In this document: piece after piece, positions 9,338-19,083 of the stretch | Position numbering within the stretch: position 1 is the first letter of the stretch | How the letters are laid out: each line of letters starts with the position of its first letter | Source of the DNA: Hyphomicrobiales bacterium | GTDB taxonomy: Bacteria; Pseudomonadota; Alphaproteobacteria; Rhizobiales; Methyloligellaceae | Assembly (NCBI GenBank): GCA_021775555.1 | Contig: JAJFHP010000056.1 | Span: 1 to 58,833, forward strand | Length of the DNA stretch: 58,833 nucleotides | Reading direction: 5' to 3' | Position numbers and translations under genes: made by a program | Notes under the pieces: model-generated | Told to the model about the DNA's origin: nothing | Seen by the model: only the letters and a program-made list of their open reading frames with translations | Databases searched by the model: none

Positions 9338-9388
9338 AGTGCGAGGCACTTTTGTTGCGCACACAGGCCAATCGATTATTGAGGTCAG

Positions 9389-10210
9389 ATGAAATTCTCA
9401 CTTGCCACCTGGAACATCAATTCAGTTCGCATGCGGCTCGATCATATCAAGCGCCTGGTCGAGGCCCACAATCCCGACATTCTCTGCCTGCAGGAAATCA
9501 AATGCGCCAATGGCAGCTTCCCGATCGAACATTTCCAGAAGCTTGGCTACAACCATATCGAGTTGAATGGCCAGAAGGCCTATCACGGCGTTGCCACCCT
9601 TTCGCGGCTGCCAATCGAGCGGGTTGAAACGCGCGATTTCAACGGAACCGGCGAGGCGCGTCACCTTGCGGTCCGTCTGAGTGCACCTGAAGCCAACGGA
9701 ACTGTGGTCCACAATTTCTATGTGCCGGCTGGAGGTGATGTACCTGATGAGAAGGTCAATCCAAAATTTGGCCAGAAGCTCAAATTTTTAAGCGCCATGA
9801 AACAATGGTGTTCAGATCAGGACAACAAGAGCGCAAACCGCGCAATCCTGGTAGGAGACCTGAACGTAGCGCCGCTTGAAAGCGACGTGTGGTCGCACAA
9901 GCAATTATTGAAGGTCGTCAGCCATACACCTGTCGAGGTTGAACATCTGGAGGCACTGCGCAATGCGCATGACTGGACCGATGTGATGCGCGAGCACATT
10001 CCTCCGGAAGAGAAACTGTTTACCTGGTGGAGTTACCGAGCACGGAACTGGCGGGATTCGAACCGGGGCCGGCGGCTTGACCATATCTGGGTGACGCCGG
10101 CTCTAAAGTCGTCCTCCGTTTCACTAAGGGTGATCGATGAGGCGCGCGATTGGGAAAAGCCTTCTGATCATGCTCCTGTACTGGCGGGATTTGATCTGAA
10201 TGGCCGTTAG
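9389..10210 (+). CDS. xthA: Exodeoxyribonuclease III (AP endonuclease)
   Basis: A 273-residue enzyme of base-excision repair, cutting DNA at abasic sites and trimming 3' ends. The exonuclease/endonuclease/phosphatase fold is clear: TWNINSVR at the N-terminus, LQEIK with the metal-binding glutamate, YHGVATLSR, the catalytic GDLNVAP, and the terminal SDHAPV with the active-site Asp-His pair. It starts at an ATG behind GAGGT. Its last 191 bases overlap, in antisense, the coding sequence of the convergent cyclic-nucleotide-domain gene. Confidence 0.95.
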   Translation: MKFSLATWNINSVRMRLDHIKRLVEAHNPDILCLQEIKCANGSFPIEHFQKLGYNHIELNGQKAYHGVATLSRLPIERVETRDFNGTGEARHLAVRLSAPEANGTVVHNFYVPAGGDVPDEKVNPKFGQKLKFLSAMKQWCSDQDNKSANRAILVGDLNVAPLESDVWSHKQLLKVVSHTPVEVEHLEALRNAHDWTDVMREHIPPEEKLFTWWSYRARNWRDSNRGRRLDHIWVTPALKSSSVSLRVIDEARDWEKPSDHAPVLAGFDLNGR

Positions 10211-10841
10211 CCTTATTCAAGCCAGCCAGAAGATCCTGCACAGGTAAAGCGCTGGCCAAATCATCTGGGGCACCATTTGAAGCTCCATTGGAGGCGCCGC
10301 CGCCTAAGCCATGGCTCACGCCATTTGCGGCACCATTTGCCATCGGGGCTTCATCAAACAGCGGAATTTTCGGAGTTGAGAGAGTGAGAGTCTCATCAAG
10401 CTCTCGCAAGGTGGCTTTGGTCATTTCCAGATTCTGGCTGATCATACGCACGAAATGCACCGCCAGGTAAGGCTGTTGCCGCATCAGAAGTCGCATGGCG
10501 GCGCGAGGTAAACTGAACGCCACAACCTCGTCCACTGCCACCGCCCCATAGAAATGGGTGGTCTCCACGAACATCGCAATTTCATTGATAAACATTCCTG
10601 GAACAATCTGAACCTCAAGCGAACATCCACTGGAATCCACCAAGGTTACGTTGCCACTGAGAATGAATAGGCCGGCATCGGCCCGGGCTCCAGCCACCGC
10701 AAGTTGCTGGCCCGCGCTGAATCCGCGCGTGCTGCCTCCCTGCAATATAGCCGTGAGCAACTCGCCGCCTAATCCGCGAAACATGGGCGTGCGGGCGAGC
10801 AGCTCGACCGCCGCGTCGTGCTGCATCAGCTCAAACTCCAT
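10020..10841 (-). CDS. Cyclic nucleotide-binding-domain protein with low-complexity tail
   Basis: A 273-residue protein. Residues 8-150 form a cyclic-nucleotide-binding-type beta barrel (LARTPMFRGL, GQQLAVAGARADAGLFILSG). The phosphate-binding cassette is degenerate: where active domains carry GE..L.....R.A, this one reads INEIAMFVETTHFYGA, without the ligand arginine, so cAMP or cGMP binding is doubtful. Residues 165-210 are Gly/Ala/Asn-rich and the last 62 are encoded antisense to xthA. There is no DNA-binding domain. It may be a cytoplasmic regulatory or scaffold protein. The neighbouring response-regulator gene lies upstream on the same strand, but about 110 bp separate the two, so an operon is uncertain. 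Confidence 0.75.
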   Translation of the reverse strand: MEFELMQHDAAVELLARTPMFRGLGGELLTAILQGGSTRGFSAGQQLAVAGARADAGLFILSGNVTLVDSSGCSLEVQIVPGMFINEIAMFVETTHFYGAVAVDEVVAFSLPRAAMRLLMRQQPYLAVHFVRMISQNLEMTKATLRELDETLTLSTPKIPLFDEAPMANGAANGVSHGLGGGASNGASNGAPDDLASALPVQDLLAGLNKANGHSDQIPPVQEHDQKAFPNRAPHRSPLVKRRTTLEPASPRYGQAAGPGSNPASSVLGNSTR

Positions 10842-10951
10842 ACAAGTTTGGGTACGCAGTACTGAATTAAGGATCTAGGAATACGCGGTACACGCCCCGA
10901 ACGGGACGCACTACTTTAACGCGAAGAGGGGGGAGGAATGCAACACAAAAT

Positions 10952-11638
10952 TTACGGCATCAATTTGTAGCCGCCCATTTCCGTCAGCAGGAGCTCTGCG
11001 TTCGAGGGATCTTTCTCGATCTTCTGCCGAAGGCGGTAAATATGTGTTTCCAGCGTATGGGTGGTGACCCCGGCATTGTACCCCCACACCTCGTGAAGCA
11101 GCACGTCGCGGGTCACGACCTTTTCTCCTGCGCGGTAAAGATATTTCAGGATCGAGGTTTCCTTCTCCGTCAGCCGCACCTTTGATCCCCCGTCATTGAC
11201 CAGCAGCTTGGTTGCCGGGCGGAAGGTATAGGGGCCGATGGAGAAAACCGCGTCCTCACTCTGCTCGTGCTGACGTAACTGCGCACGCACACGCGCCAGC
11301 AGAACGGAAAATCTGAACGGCTTTGTCACATAATCATTGGCACCTGATTCGAGGCCAAGAATCATATCCGCGTCGGAGTCCTGGCCGGTCAGCATGATGA
11401 TCGGGCTCTTGAACCCGTTCTTGCGCAGGATTTTGCAGCTCTCCCGCCCATCCATATCAGGCAATCCGACATCGAGCAGGATAAGATCAATATGCTCCGA
11501 TTTAGACAGCTCAAGCCCCTGCGCCGCTGTCTCCGCGGCGAGCGAATCAAACTCATCATGCAGCGCGAACTGATCGCTCAGCGATTCGCGAAGGTCGTCG
11601 TCGTCGTCAATAATCAGAATTTTTCGCGCGGTGCTCAT
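10952..11638 (-). CDS. OmpR/PhoB-family response regulator
   Basis: A 228-residue two-component regulator. The receiver domain (4-118) has the acidic pocket (IIDDDDD), phospho-acceptor Asp56 (LLDVGLPDMDG), Thr84 and Lys106 (VTKPF). The C-terminal winged helix (130-226) carries the usual TRDVLLHEVWGY and LETHIYRLRQKIE recognition segments. No sensor kinase lies beside it, so it is an orphan here and its partner is unknown. The ATG at 11638 is preferred over one four codons upstream because it is preceded by GGAGCG. Confidence 0.92.
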   Translation of the reverse strand: MSTARKILIIDDDDDLRESLSDQFALHDEFDSLAAETAAQGLELSKSEHIDLILLDVGLPDMDGRESCKILRKNGFKSPIIMLTGQDSDADMILGLESGANDYVTKPFRFSVLLARVRAQLRQHEQSEDAVFSIGPYTFRPATKLLVNDGGSKVRLTEKETSILKYLYRAGEKVVTRDVLLHEVWGYNAGVTTHTLETHIYRLRQKIEKDPSNAELLLTEMGGYKLMP

Positions 11639-11735
11639 GCTTCGCTCCATCGCGGATTGGCTTTCAGTTGGACACTCAATGATGTAAGTCGACTTTTCAA
11701 AGTGTCAACTTGCCCAATATCTGGTCCGCGTAAAC

Positions 11736-12290
11736 ATGCAGAGGCGTAACAGATGGTCAAAAGTCCGTGAACGGATTACTTTCTCCGTTCGCGCCCTGCC
11801 CGGCAATCGCTGCCAGGGACTGGTGAATTGCGGCTTTTCATCCTTCCCCTGTGCGCTCGGAACATCCGGTATCATGGCGCGCAAATTCGAGGGTGATGGC
11901 GGAACTCCAGCCGGAAACTGGAGTCTCTTAAAAGTCCTGTACCGGGCCGACCAGGTTACACGGCCGGGAACCTTATTACCCGTATGCCCCATAGCCCGCA
12001 CTGACGGGTGGTGCGATGCGCCGGGCGACCGCAATTATAATTCCGCTGTCAAACTGCCCTATCCTGCCAGCACTGAAAACATGTGGCGTGAGGATTCAAT
12101 CTACAACATCGTCGTGGTGCTCGATCACAATACCCTCCCGAGAAGGCGAGGTCGCGGCAGCGCCGTGTTCCTCCACCTGGCCCGGGAAGGGTTCACACCG
12201 ACGGAAGGGTGTATCGCATTCAAGGAACGTGATTTGAGGTTGCTGCTGGAACGGTGCGGTCCGGGCAGCGCCGTTACGATTGTTCCCTAG
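11736..12290 (+). CDS. L,D-transpeptidase (YkuD) catalytic-domain protein
   Basis: A 184-residue protein related to the YkuD/ErfK family (COG3786 type). Visible signatures are GGTPAGNWSLLKVLYR, the HLAREGFTPTEGC active-site histidine-to-cysteine segment and a following IAF. Family members form 3-3 peptidoglycan cross-links or anchor proteins to the wall. No signal peptide is evident from the first ATG, and no good ribosome binding site precedes it, so the true start or the export route is unclear. Its TAG stop overlaps that of the convergent gene by four bases at CTAG. Confidence 0.8.
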   Translation: MQRRNRWSKVRERITFSVRALPGNRCQGLVNCGFSSFPCALGTSGIMARKFEGDGGTPAGNWSLLKVLYRADQVTRPGTLLPVCPIARTDGWCDAPGDRNYNSAVKLPYPASTENMWREDSIYNIVVVLDHNTLPRRRGRGSAVFLHLAREGFTPTEGCIAFKERDLRLLLERCGPGSAVTIVP

Positions 12291-12979
12291 CCGCGCTGAC
12301 CGAAAATAGCCGTACCCACCCGCACATAGGTCGCGCCAAGTGCAACCGCGTTTTCATAGTCCGCACTCATGCCCATGGAAAGCTCCCTCAATCCGTTACG
12401 CGCGGCGAGCTTGTTCAGGAGCGCGAAATGCAGTGAAGGCTCTTCATCCACCGGGGGAATACACATGAGGCCCTCAATTGTCAGACCAAACTCATTACGG
12501 CACTGACGGACGAACTCATCCGTATCAGCCGGGAGCATTCCGGCTTTCTGCTCCTCCTCGCCCGTATTGACCTGCACCAGCAGCCGGGGATTGCGGCCGG
12601 TTCGTTCGATCTCACCGGCAATGGTCCGGGCGATCTTTGGGCGGTCTATGGTGTGAATCACATCGAACAACTCAACCGCATCGCGTGCCTTGTTGGATTG
12701 CAGCGGTCCGATAAGGTGCAGCTCCACGTCAGGAGTGCGCTCTTTTAATTCAGGCCATTTTCCTAGCGCTTCCTGGACGCGGTTCTCGCCGAACATTCTC
12801 TGTCCCGCCGCAATAACCGGTGCAATGTGGTCTGCGGTGAAGACTTTCGAAACTGCGATGAGTTTGACCTCACCAGCGTCCCTTCCGGCGCGCTCTGCCG
12901 CTGCTTTTATCTTCTCCTGAATGGCGGCGATACGCTTAGTTGGCGTCACCTCCATATCCGGCTTTGCGGTATTGTTCAT
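12287..12979 (-). CDS. yggS: YggS-family pyridoxal-phosphate homeostasis protein
   Basis: A 230-residue single-domain PLP-binding barrel (PLPBP/PROSC family). The cofactor lysine lies in IAVSKVF (near 45). [37 protein letters not shown] and [13 protein letters not shown] are standard family blocks. Members have no known catalytic reaction and buffer free PLP. The gene ends against the L,D-transpeptidase gene and is divergent from leuS. Confidence 0.93.
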   Translation of the reverse strand: MNNTAKPDMEVTPTKRIAAIQEKIKAAAERAGRDAGEVKLIAVSKVFTADHIAPVIAAGQRMFGENRVQEALGKWPELKERTPDVELHLIGPLQSNKARDAVELFDVIHTIDRPKIARTIAGEIERTGRNPRLLVQVNTGEEEQKAGMLPADTDEFVRQCRNEFGLTIEGLMCIPPVDEEPSLHFALLNKLAARNGLRELSMGMSADYENAVALGATYVRVGTAIFGQRG

Positions 12980-13134
12980 CTGCTCTTACCAATGCTGGGA
13001 CGCGAGCCCGGGCCATCCTGCCGGACCATACTCGGCTTTACCTGCTATGCAAGGGTTTCGCTGGTGTCTTGACCCCCTCGCCATTTTTGCCCACAACGGC
13101 GCTCGACAAGCCTCTCTCACAAGGAAGACGCACC

Positions 13135-15753
13135 ATGGTGCACGCGCGTTACAACCCGAAAGAGCGCGAATCCCACTGGCAGAAAATCTGGGACGAGAAG
13201 GGTCTTTTCCGCGCCAGTGAAGACGCGCAGCGGGAAAAATATTACGTCCTGGAGATGTTCCCCTACCCTTCCGGGCGCATCCATATGGGCCATGTGCGCA
13301 ACTACACCATGGGAGATGTGGTGGCGCGCTACAAACGCGCCATGGGTTTCAACGTGCTTCATCCCATGGGCTGGGATGCGTTCGGAATGCCGGCGGAAAA
13401 TGCCGCTATGGAGCGCGGCGTACACCCCAGGGAGTGGACCTACGCCAATATTGACGCCATGCGCACCCAGCTCAAAGCGCTTGGTCTGTCTCTCGACTGG
13501 AGCCGGGAGCTCGCAACCTGCGATCCGGAATATTACGCCCAGGAGCAGAAGCTGTTTCTCGATTTCCTCGACAAGGGACTGGTCTCGCGCCATTCCGCCA
13601 AGGTCAACTGGGACCCGGTTGACCACACGGTGCTTGCTAATGAGCAGGTGATTGACGGCAAGGGCTGGCGCTCGGGCGCTGAGGTTGAGCAGCGCGAGCT
13701 TACCCAGTGGTTCTTCAAAATCTCCGACATGGCGGAAGAGTTGCTGCAGGCGCTCGACGGACTGGAGCGCTGGCCGGAAAAGGTCCGGACAATGCAGCGC
13801 AACTGGATCGGCAAGTCCGAAGGCCTCCAATTCAAACTTGATCTCGTAGACGAGAATGACTCGGACGCAGGTGAGCTGGAAGTGTTCTCCACCCGGCACG
13901 ACACCATCTTCGGCATGACTTTCTGTGCGATTTCGGTGGATCATCCATTGGCCGTCGAGGCCGCAAAATCAAATGAAGCGCTGTCAGACTATATCGAGGA
14001 GTGCCGCCAGAGCGCCACCACGGAAGAGGCGCTTGAGAAGGCTGAAAAGACCGGTTTTGACATTGGTCTGCGCGTCGCCCACCCCTTTGTTGAAGGCAAA
14101 ACAGTACCAGTATTCGCTGCCAACTTCGTGCTGATGGGATATGGCACCGGCGCCATATTCGGCTGTCCCGGTCACGACCAGCGTGATTTTGATTTCTGCA
14201 AGGCGCTGGGGATCGACATCATTCCCGTCGTTGCCCCGGCTGAGTTGAAGGGCGAATCACTTGCCTCCTATTTGGAAGACTATTCAGACCGTGGCGAAAT
14301 TTTTGATGGTGACGGCACGCTGGTCAATTCCGATTTTCTCGACGGGTTGACCATAGCTGATGCCAAGCATGAAATTGCCAAGCGCTACGAAGCGTTAGGC
14401 AAGGGCGCGCGGAAAGTGAATTTCCGCCTGCGTGACTGGGGCATTTCACGCCAGCGCTATTGGGGCTGTCCGATCCCGGTCATCCATTGCGAGGCATGTG
14501 GTCTCGTGCCGGTACCTGTTACTGATTTGCCTGTGAAGCTGCCGGAAGATGTCACCTTCGATACACCGGGAAATCCACTGGACAGGCATCCGACATGGAA
14601 GAATGCCGCGTGTCCGAGCTGCGGAAAAGATGCACGTCGGGAAACGGATACTTTTGATACCTTTGTCGACTCGTCGTGGTACTTCGCGCGTTTTTGTTCT
14701 CCGCAGGCGGACGAGCCTGCACTTCGCAGCGCGGTCGATTACTGGCTCCCGGTGGACCAGTATATCGGTGGTATTGAGCATGCCATTTTGCACCTTCTCT
14801 ATTCCAGGTTCTTCACCCGCGCCATGAAGGAAACCGGACATGCGGGCATGAGTGAGCCCTTCGACGGATTGTTCACACAGGGCATGGTCAACCACGAAAC
14901 CTACAAGCTTGAGGATGGGTCATGGGTGGCGCCCTTGGATGTGAGAATTGAGGGTGATGGCGATGATCGCAGTGCATTCCACACCGGTACCGGCGCGCCT
15001 CTCACGATCGGCTCGATCGAGAAAATGTCCAAGTCGAAGTACAACACCGTCGACCCGGAAGACATTATCGGCCATTACGGCGCCGACACGATCCGCTGGT
15101 TCATGCTGTCTGATTCACCACCCGAGCGCGATGTACAATGGACAGAAGCGGGCGTGGAGGGCGCCTGGCGGTTTGTCCAGCGCCTCTGGCGGCTGGTTGG
15201 TGAACTGGCGCCAAAAACCTGTGCATCTGGCACGGCAATGCCCGGAACTCTCGGTGATGACGCCCTGACGCTGCGCCGTGCCGCTCACAAGGCTCTGAAT
15301 GAGGTTTCCCGGGACATCGAGGCCCTGCGCTTCAACCGCGCTGTCGCACATATTTACGAGTTCACAAACACTCTCTCCTCCTTATCCGCGGAAGGCGGAG
15401 AGGATATATCATGGGCTTTACGCGAGGCGCTGGAGATTCTTATTATCCTCATCGGCCCAATGATGCCGCATTTAGGAGAAGAATGCTGGAAAGTGCTCAA
15501 TGATCGCCCGGAACTCCTGGCACAATCGCCCTGGCCCACGGCCGATCCAGCCTTGCTGGTGGAGGATACCGTGACAATCGCCGTTCAGGTAAACGGGAAG
15601 CGCAGAGATGAATTGACAGTTGCACGAGACGCGCTGAAAGAGGATATTGAAGCCGCCGCACTAAAATTGGATAATGTGCAGCGCGCTATCGAGGGTCGGG
15701 ATGTGAAAAAAATCATCGTTGTGCCTCAGAGGATTATCAATGTCGTTGCGTAA
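13135..15753 (+). CDS. leuS: Leucyl-tRNA synthetase
   Basis: An 872-residue class Ia synthetase. The HIGH-type motif is HMGH (50-53), and the KMSKS loop is present at 630-634 ([10 protein letters not shown]). Between them lie the editing (CP1) domain with the TRHDTIFG segment near 260 and the zinc-type CEACG...CPSCG region near 460-500. The start is the ATG behind AAGGAAG; longer readings run into the divergent yggS gene. It heads an operon with lptE, whose start overlaps the leuS end by 14 bases, and holA, the usual order in proteobacteria. Confidence 0.97.
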   Translation: MVHARYNPKERESHWQKIWDEKGLFRASEDAQREKYYVLEMFPYPSGRIHMGHVRNYTMGDVVARYKRAMGFNVLHPMGWDAFGMPAENAAMERGVHPREWTYANIDAMRTQLKALGLSLDWSRELATCDPEYYAQEQKLFLDFLDKGLVSRHSAKVNWDPVDHTVLANEQVIDGKGWRSGAEVEQRELTQWFFKISDMAEELLQALDGLERWPEKVRTMQRNWIGKSEGLQFKLDLVDENDSDAGELEVFSTRHDTIFGMTFCAISVDHPLAVEAAKSNEALSDYIEECRQSATTEEALEKAEKTGFDIGLRVAHPFVEGKTVPVFAANFVLMGYGTGAIFGCPGHDQRDFDFCKALGIDIIPVVAPAELKGESLASYLEDYSDRGEIFDGDGTLVNSDFLDGLTIADAKHEIAKRYEALGKGARKVNFRLRDWGISRQRYWGCPIPVIHCEACGLVPVPVTDLPVKLPEDVTFDTPGNPLDRHPTWKNAACPSCGKDARRETDTFDTFVDSSWYFARFCSPQADEPALRSAVDYWLPVDQYIGGIEHAILHLLYSRFFTRAMKETGHAGMSEPFDGLFTQGMVNHETYKLEDGSWVAPLDVRIEGDGDDRSAFHTGTGAPLTIGSIEKMSKSKYNTVDPEDIIGHYGADTIRWFMLSDSPPERDVQWTEAGVEGAWRFVQRLWRLVGELAPKTCASGTAMPGTLGDDALTLRRAAHKALNEVSRDIEALRFNRAVAHIYEFTNTLSSLSAEGGEDISWALREALEILIILIGPMMPHLGEECWKVLNDRPELLAQSPWPTADPALLVEDTVTIAVQVNGKRRDELTVARDALKEDIEAAALKLDNVQRAIEGRDVKKIIVVPQRIINVVA

Positions 15754-16285
15754 CGGACCAAAACAGGGTGAACCCCACAGCCGCCGGCGCATGCTCGCGC
15801 TGCTCGGTTCGGCATTGCTTGCCGCGCCGCTGTTGTCTGCATGCCAACCGCTCTACGGGACCACACAAAGCGGAGCCCGGCTCAAGGATGTGATGGCGGG
15901 TCTGGAAATTCCGGAAATTCCGGGCCGGGTGGGGCAACGCGTGCGCAACGAGCTGATCTTCGGAACAACCGGGGGCGGACGGCCCGCCAATGCGCTGTAC
16001 CGCATCGACATTTCGGTACGCGAATCGATCACCAACACACTTGTCGAGCTGACAGGTGATATCCAGGGTCAGCTGGTTAATGTCGAAGCCGAGTTCTCAC
16101 TGATTCGTCTGGCCGATAAACAGGTTGTTCTCACAGGTAAGAGTGCGGGCCGCGCAGCACTTGATCGCTACAATCCCATCTTCACAAACACACGTGCCCA
16201 GCTTGATGCCGAGAACCGAGCCGCGCGCGTGGTATCAGATGGTATCCGTACCCGCGTCGCCGCGTTCCTTTCCAGCACGGCCTGA
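15740..16285 (+). CDS. lptE: LPS-assembly lipoprotein LptE
   Basis: A 181-residue outer-membrane lipoprotein that plugs and assists the LptD channel delivering lipopolysaccharide to the surface. A twin-basic N-terminus (SRRRM) precedes a hydrophobic stretch and a lipobox LLSAC with lipidated Cys35, followed by QPLYG as in most LptE proteins. Sequence beyond the lipobox is poorly conserved, as is normal for the family, and position after leuS and before holA supports the name. The ATG at 15740 overlaps the leuS coding sequence. Confidence 0.88.
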   Translation: MSLRNGPKQGEPHSRRRMLALLGSALLAAPLLSACQPLYGTTQSGARLKDVMAGLEIPEIPGRVGQRVRNELIFGTTGGGRPANALYRIDISVRESITNTLVELTGDIQGQLVNVEAEFSLIRLADKQVVLTGKSAGRAALDRYNPIFTNTRAQLDAENRAARVVSDGIRTRVAAFLSSTA

Positions 16286-16329
16286 TCCGCATATCTGGCT
16301 CCGGCCGCTTCGAACACCGAGCAGCATAG

Positions 16330-17355
16330 ATGGTTGCTTTCAAAGCCGCCCAGACCGCGGCTTTCATCAGATCACCCCAAGCGAAATACAGCGCCGCGCT
16401 GGTCTACGGGCCGGACGCCGCACTGGTTTCGGAACGCGCCCGCGAACTGGCACGCAATATGGTCAGTGCCCAGGAGCCCCAAGCGGAACTCATCCGGATT
16501 GATGATCGTGATCTTGCAGAGAATCCGGACAGGCTTGCCATCGAGCTACAGATGCTTTCGATGTTCGCTGAGCGGCGCGTGGTTCACGTCAGGGCGGAAC
16601 GACGACTGAAACCTGACACCTTGAAAGAGTTGCTTGCGGGAGAGCTCGCTGCATCGCTTATTGTCGAGGCAGGCAATCTGCGCCCCTCATCACCTTTGAG
16701 AAAATTGTTTGAAGCAAATGACCGCATTGTGGCCTTGCCCTGCTACGCCGATCCCGCTCGCGACATGGGCCCGTTGATTGATGGTGAGCTCGCGGCCAGC
16801 GGCGTGCGCATATCCCGTGAGGCGCGGGCCTACCTGATAAACCAGCTCGGGCTTGATCTGGGACAGGCGCGCGGCGAGTGCGCCAAACTCGCGACCTATG
16901 CCGGGCCTGACACTGAAATCAGCATCGAGGATATAGACGCGATCATCGGAGATATGAGTGCGGGGCTGGTGGACGCGCTGGCCATGGCAGCGATTGAAGG
17001 CAGGACCGGCGTGGCGCTCTCCCAGCTTGATGCGCTGCTTGCCAGCGGACAAAGCACTCACGGGGCGCTTGCCGCCTTGAGCCGCTCCTTTCAGCGTCTC
17101 TACAGACTATGCGCGGCTGTTGAAGCAGGAGAACAGGCCAAGACGGTCATCGCCAGGTTCCGGCCACCAATACATTTCAAACAGCGTGATGCCCTGCTGG
17201 CGCAAACGCGAAACTGGAGCAGGCGGGCTGCGTCGAACGCCCTTCAGAGGGTCCAGGAGACAATGAAAGCAACGCGCCTTACGCCGGGGCTTGACGCGGA
17301 ACTGACTGAAAGACTGCTCATAGCCATTAGCCATCGTGCATCTGCAAGCTATTGA
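16330..17355 (+). CDS. holA: DNA polymerase III delta subunit
   Basis: A 341-residue clamp-loader subunit that opens the beta clamp. The N-terminal AAA-like fold begins with AALVYGPDAALVSERARELA, lacking a true P-loop as expected for delta. A helical lid and a collar domain follow (DALLASGQSTHGALAALSRSFQRLYR). It is the third gene of the leuS-lptE-holA operon and converges on parB, with only 6 bp between the two stops. Confidence 0.94.
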   Translation: MVAFKAAQTAAFIRSPQAKYSAALVYGPDAALVSERARELARNMVSAQEPQAELIRIDDRDLAENPDRLAIELQMLSMFAERRVVHVRAERRLKPDTLKELLAGELAASLIVEAGNLRPSSPLRKLFEANDRIVALPCYADPARDMGPLIDGELAASGVRISREARAYLINQLGLDLGQARGECAKLATYAGPDTEISIEDIDAIIGDMSAGLVDALAMAAIEGRTGVALSQLDALLASGQSTHGALAALSRSFQRLYRLCAAVEAGEQAKTVIARFRPPIHFKQRDALLAQTRNWSRRAASNALQRVQETMKATRLTPGLDAELTERLLIAISHRASASY

Positions 17356-17361
17356 AAAATA

Positions 17362-18240
17362 TTATCTTTTACCCGGTGCCTTGAGCAATCTTCGGCGTAG
17401 ATCCTCGAATTGATCAAGTGTGGAAAAGGCGATCCGCAATTCGCCCTTCTCGCCCTTACCCGAGATCATGCTCACTCCAAGGCCAAGAGCATCTGAAAGT
17501 TCACGCTCCGCTGCACGCGTGTCGGCATTCTTGTGACCAGTCTTGGTGCCAGGTGTACTCTTCACCTTGCTGCGCCTCTGGATGAGCGCTTCCACGTCGC
17601 GAACGCTCAACTCTCTCTTGACGATATCGCGGGCTAGTGCCTCGGCCTCATCCACCCCTATTAACGCACGGGCATGACCTGCACTGAGCGCCCCCCCACG
17701 AACCAGCTCCTGAACGCTCGCAGGCAGCCTCAGCAACCGCAGCGTGTTCGTGAGATGACTGCGGCTCTTGCCAACAATGCCGGCCAGCTCATCCTGCTTG
17801 TACTTGTAGGCATCAATGAGTTTCCGGTAGCCGGTCGCCTCTTCGATGGCGTTCAGGTCAGTGCGCTGGACATTTTCGATTATGGCGACTTCCAGCGCCT
17901 GCTGATCTGTCATGTCGCGGACGATGACGGGGATCTCATGAAGCGCCGCCGCCTGGGCCGCGCGCCAACGGCGTTCACCCGCGATGATTTCAAAGCCGCC
18001 AGCTTCGCCATTCACCGGCCGCACGACGATCGGCTGAACCACGCCGCGCGCCCTTATCGAGTCTGACAGCTCCTTCAACTCGCTTTCGGAGAAGCTGGTG
18101 CGCGGGTTGAGTGAGCTGGGCTTCACAGCCTCGATGGCGACAGTGCGCAGGCCTTCGAGGCCAGTCGCTGCAGCCACGTCCGCTGCTTCGTTGATCAGGC
18201 TGGTGAGCCCGCGCCCGAGCCGCCTTTTTGGTGCCGCCAT
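17362..18240 (-). CDS. parB: Chromosome-partitioning protein ParB
   Basis: A 292-residue CTP-dependent clamp that loads at parS and spreads. The order is an N-terminal ParA-contact peptide (RRLGRGLTSL), the CTPase/ParB domain (30-130) with the GERRWRAA box, a helix-turn-helix (KYKQDELAGIVGKSRSHLTNTLRLL, about 150-175) and a C-terminal dimerisation domain. A strong AGGAGG ribosome binding site lies 9 bp before the ATG. parA is directly upstream, and two perfect parS sites lie within 4 kb. Confidence 0.97.
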   Translation of the reverse strand: MAAPKRRLGRGLTSLINEAADVAAATGLEGLRTVAIEAVKPSSLNPRTSFSESELKELSDSIRARGVVQPIVVRPVNGEAGGFEIIAGERRWRAAQAAALHEIPVIVRDMTDQQALEVAIIENVQRTDLNAIEEATGYRKLIDAYKYKQDELAGIVGKSRSHLTNTLRLLRLPASVQELVRGGALSAGHARALIGVDEAEALARDIVKRELSVRDVEALIQRRSKVKSTPGTKTGHKNADTRAAERELSDALGLGVSMISGKGEKGELRIAFSTLDQFEDLRRRLLKAPGKR

Positions 18241-18252
18241 AAGATAATCCTC

Positions 18253-19083
18253 CTAGGCCGCCGCCAATCCGCGCTCGCGGCGGATCAACTCTTTTGCGAC
18301 CGCGATATAGGCCTTTGAGCCCTTGCACTGCATGTCATAGACAAGTGCCGGCTGGCCAAAGGACGGAGCCTCTGACAGGCGGACATTTCGCGGGATCGTA
18401 TTGGCATAAACCTTCTTCCCAAGAAACGCGCGGACATCTTCCTCGACCTGCTGGGTCAGCGCCTGGCGGCCATCATGCATGGTGAGAATGACGCCCTGGA
18501 TAATGAGGTTCGGATTGAGGCTCTTGCGCGCTTCATCGATGGTATCCACCAGCAAGCCCAGACCTTCGAGAGCGAAGAATTCACATTGCAGCGGGACGAT
18601 AACCGCATCTGCCGCCGCCAGGGCATTGAGCGTGAGAACATTGAGCGAGGGCGGACAATCAATCAGCACATATGAGGGTGCATTTGCATCGCCATTTGCC
18701 GCGAGTGAGGCACTATGCGCCTTGAGCGCATCACGCAGACCGTAATTCTTGTGCCTGTTGCTGGCGGCTTCGCGCTCCACCATCATCAGATCGATATGCC
18801 CGGGTACGATGGACATGCCTTCGATTTCCGTAGGGCATTGCGCCTCCATGACGCTGCACTCACCAGTGAGAACCTCCAAAGTTGAAGGGGAGCGCGCCTC
18901 GGACGTATTGGGGATTCCCAGCCCCGTGCTGGCATTTCCTTGCGGGTCGAGATCAATTATCAGGACTTTTTCGCCCACCGCCGCCAACGCCGTTCCCAGA
19001 TTGATGGCCGTCGTTGTTTTACCAACCCCGCCCTTCTGATTCGCAAGCGCCAGGATTCTCGGGCCTGAGTGAGATTTGCTCAT
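18253..19083 (-). CDS. parA: Chromosome-partitioning ATPase ParA
   Basis: A 276-residue deviant-Walker ATPase that positions ParB-origin complexes. The N-terminal KGGVGKTTT P-loop with signature lysine, DLDPQGNAS, and the IDCPPSL switch II motif are intact. The start is the ATG overlapping the rsmG stop as ATGA and preceded by GGAGG; an ATG five codons earlier lacks this. It is translationally coupled to rsmG and followed by parB 12 bp on, an arrangement conserved near alphaproteobacterial origins. Confidence 0.97.
   Translation of the reverse strand: MSKSHSGPRILALANQKGGVGKTTTAINLGTALAAVGEKVLIIDLDPQGNASTGLGIPNTSEARSPSTLEVLTGECSVMEAQCPTEIEGMSIVPGHIDLMMVEREAASNRHKNYGLRDALKAHSASLAANGDANAPSYVLIDCPPSLNVLTLNALAAADAVIVPLQCEFFALEGLGLLVDTIDEARKSLNPNLIIQGVILTMHDGRQALTQQVEEDVRAFLGKKVYANTIPRNVRLSEAPSFGQPALVYDMQCKGSKAYIAVAKELIRRERGLAAA

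Larger units (their letters stand above)
9007..9388. other. 382-bp region between lolA and xthA
   Basis: No credible protein is encoded here: the plus strand has no ATG between about 9060 and 9330, and GTG or TTG openings end within a few codons. The region instead holds a CtrA-type promoter (9039-9074), a series of stable hairpins (9221-9297) and a textbook terminator (9302-9337). xthA starts 51 bp beyond the terminator behind a GAGGT ribosome binding site. Confidence 0.75.
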
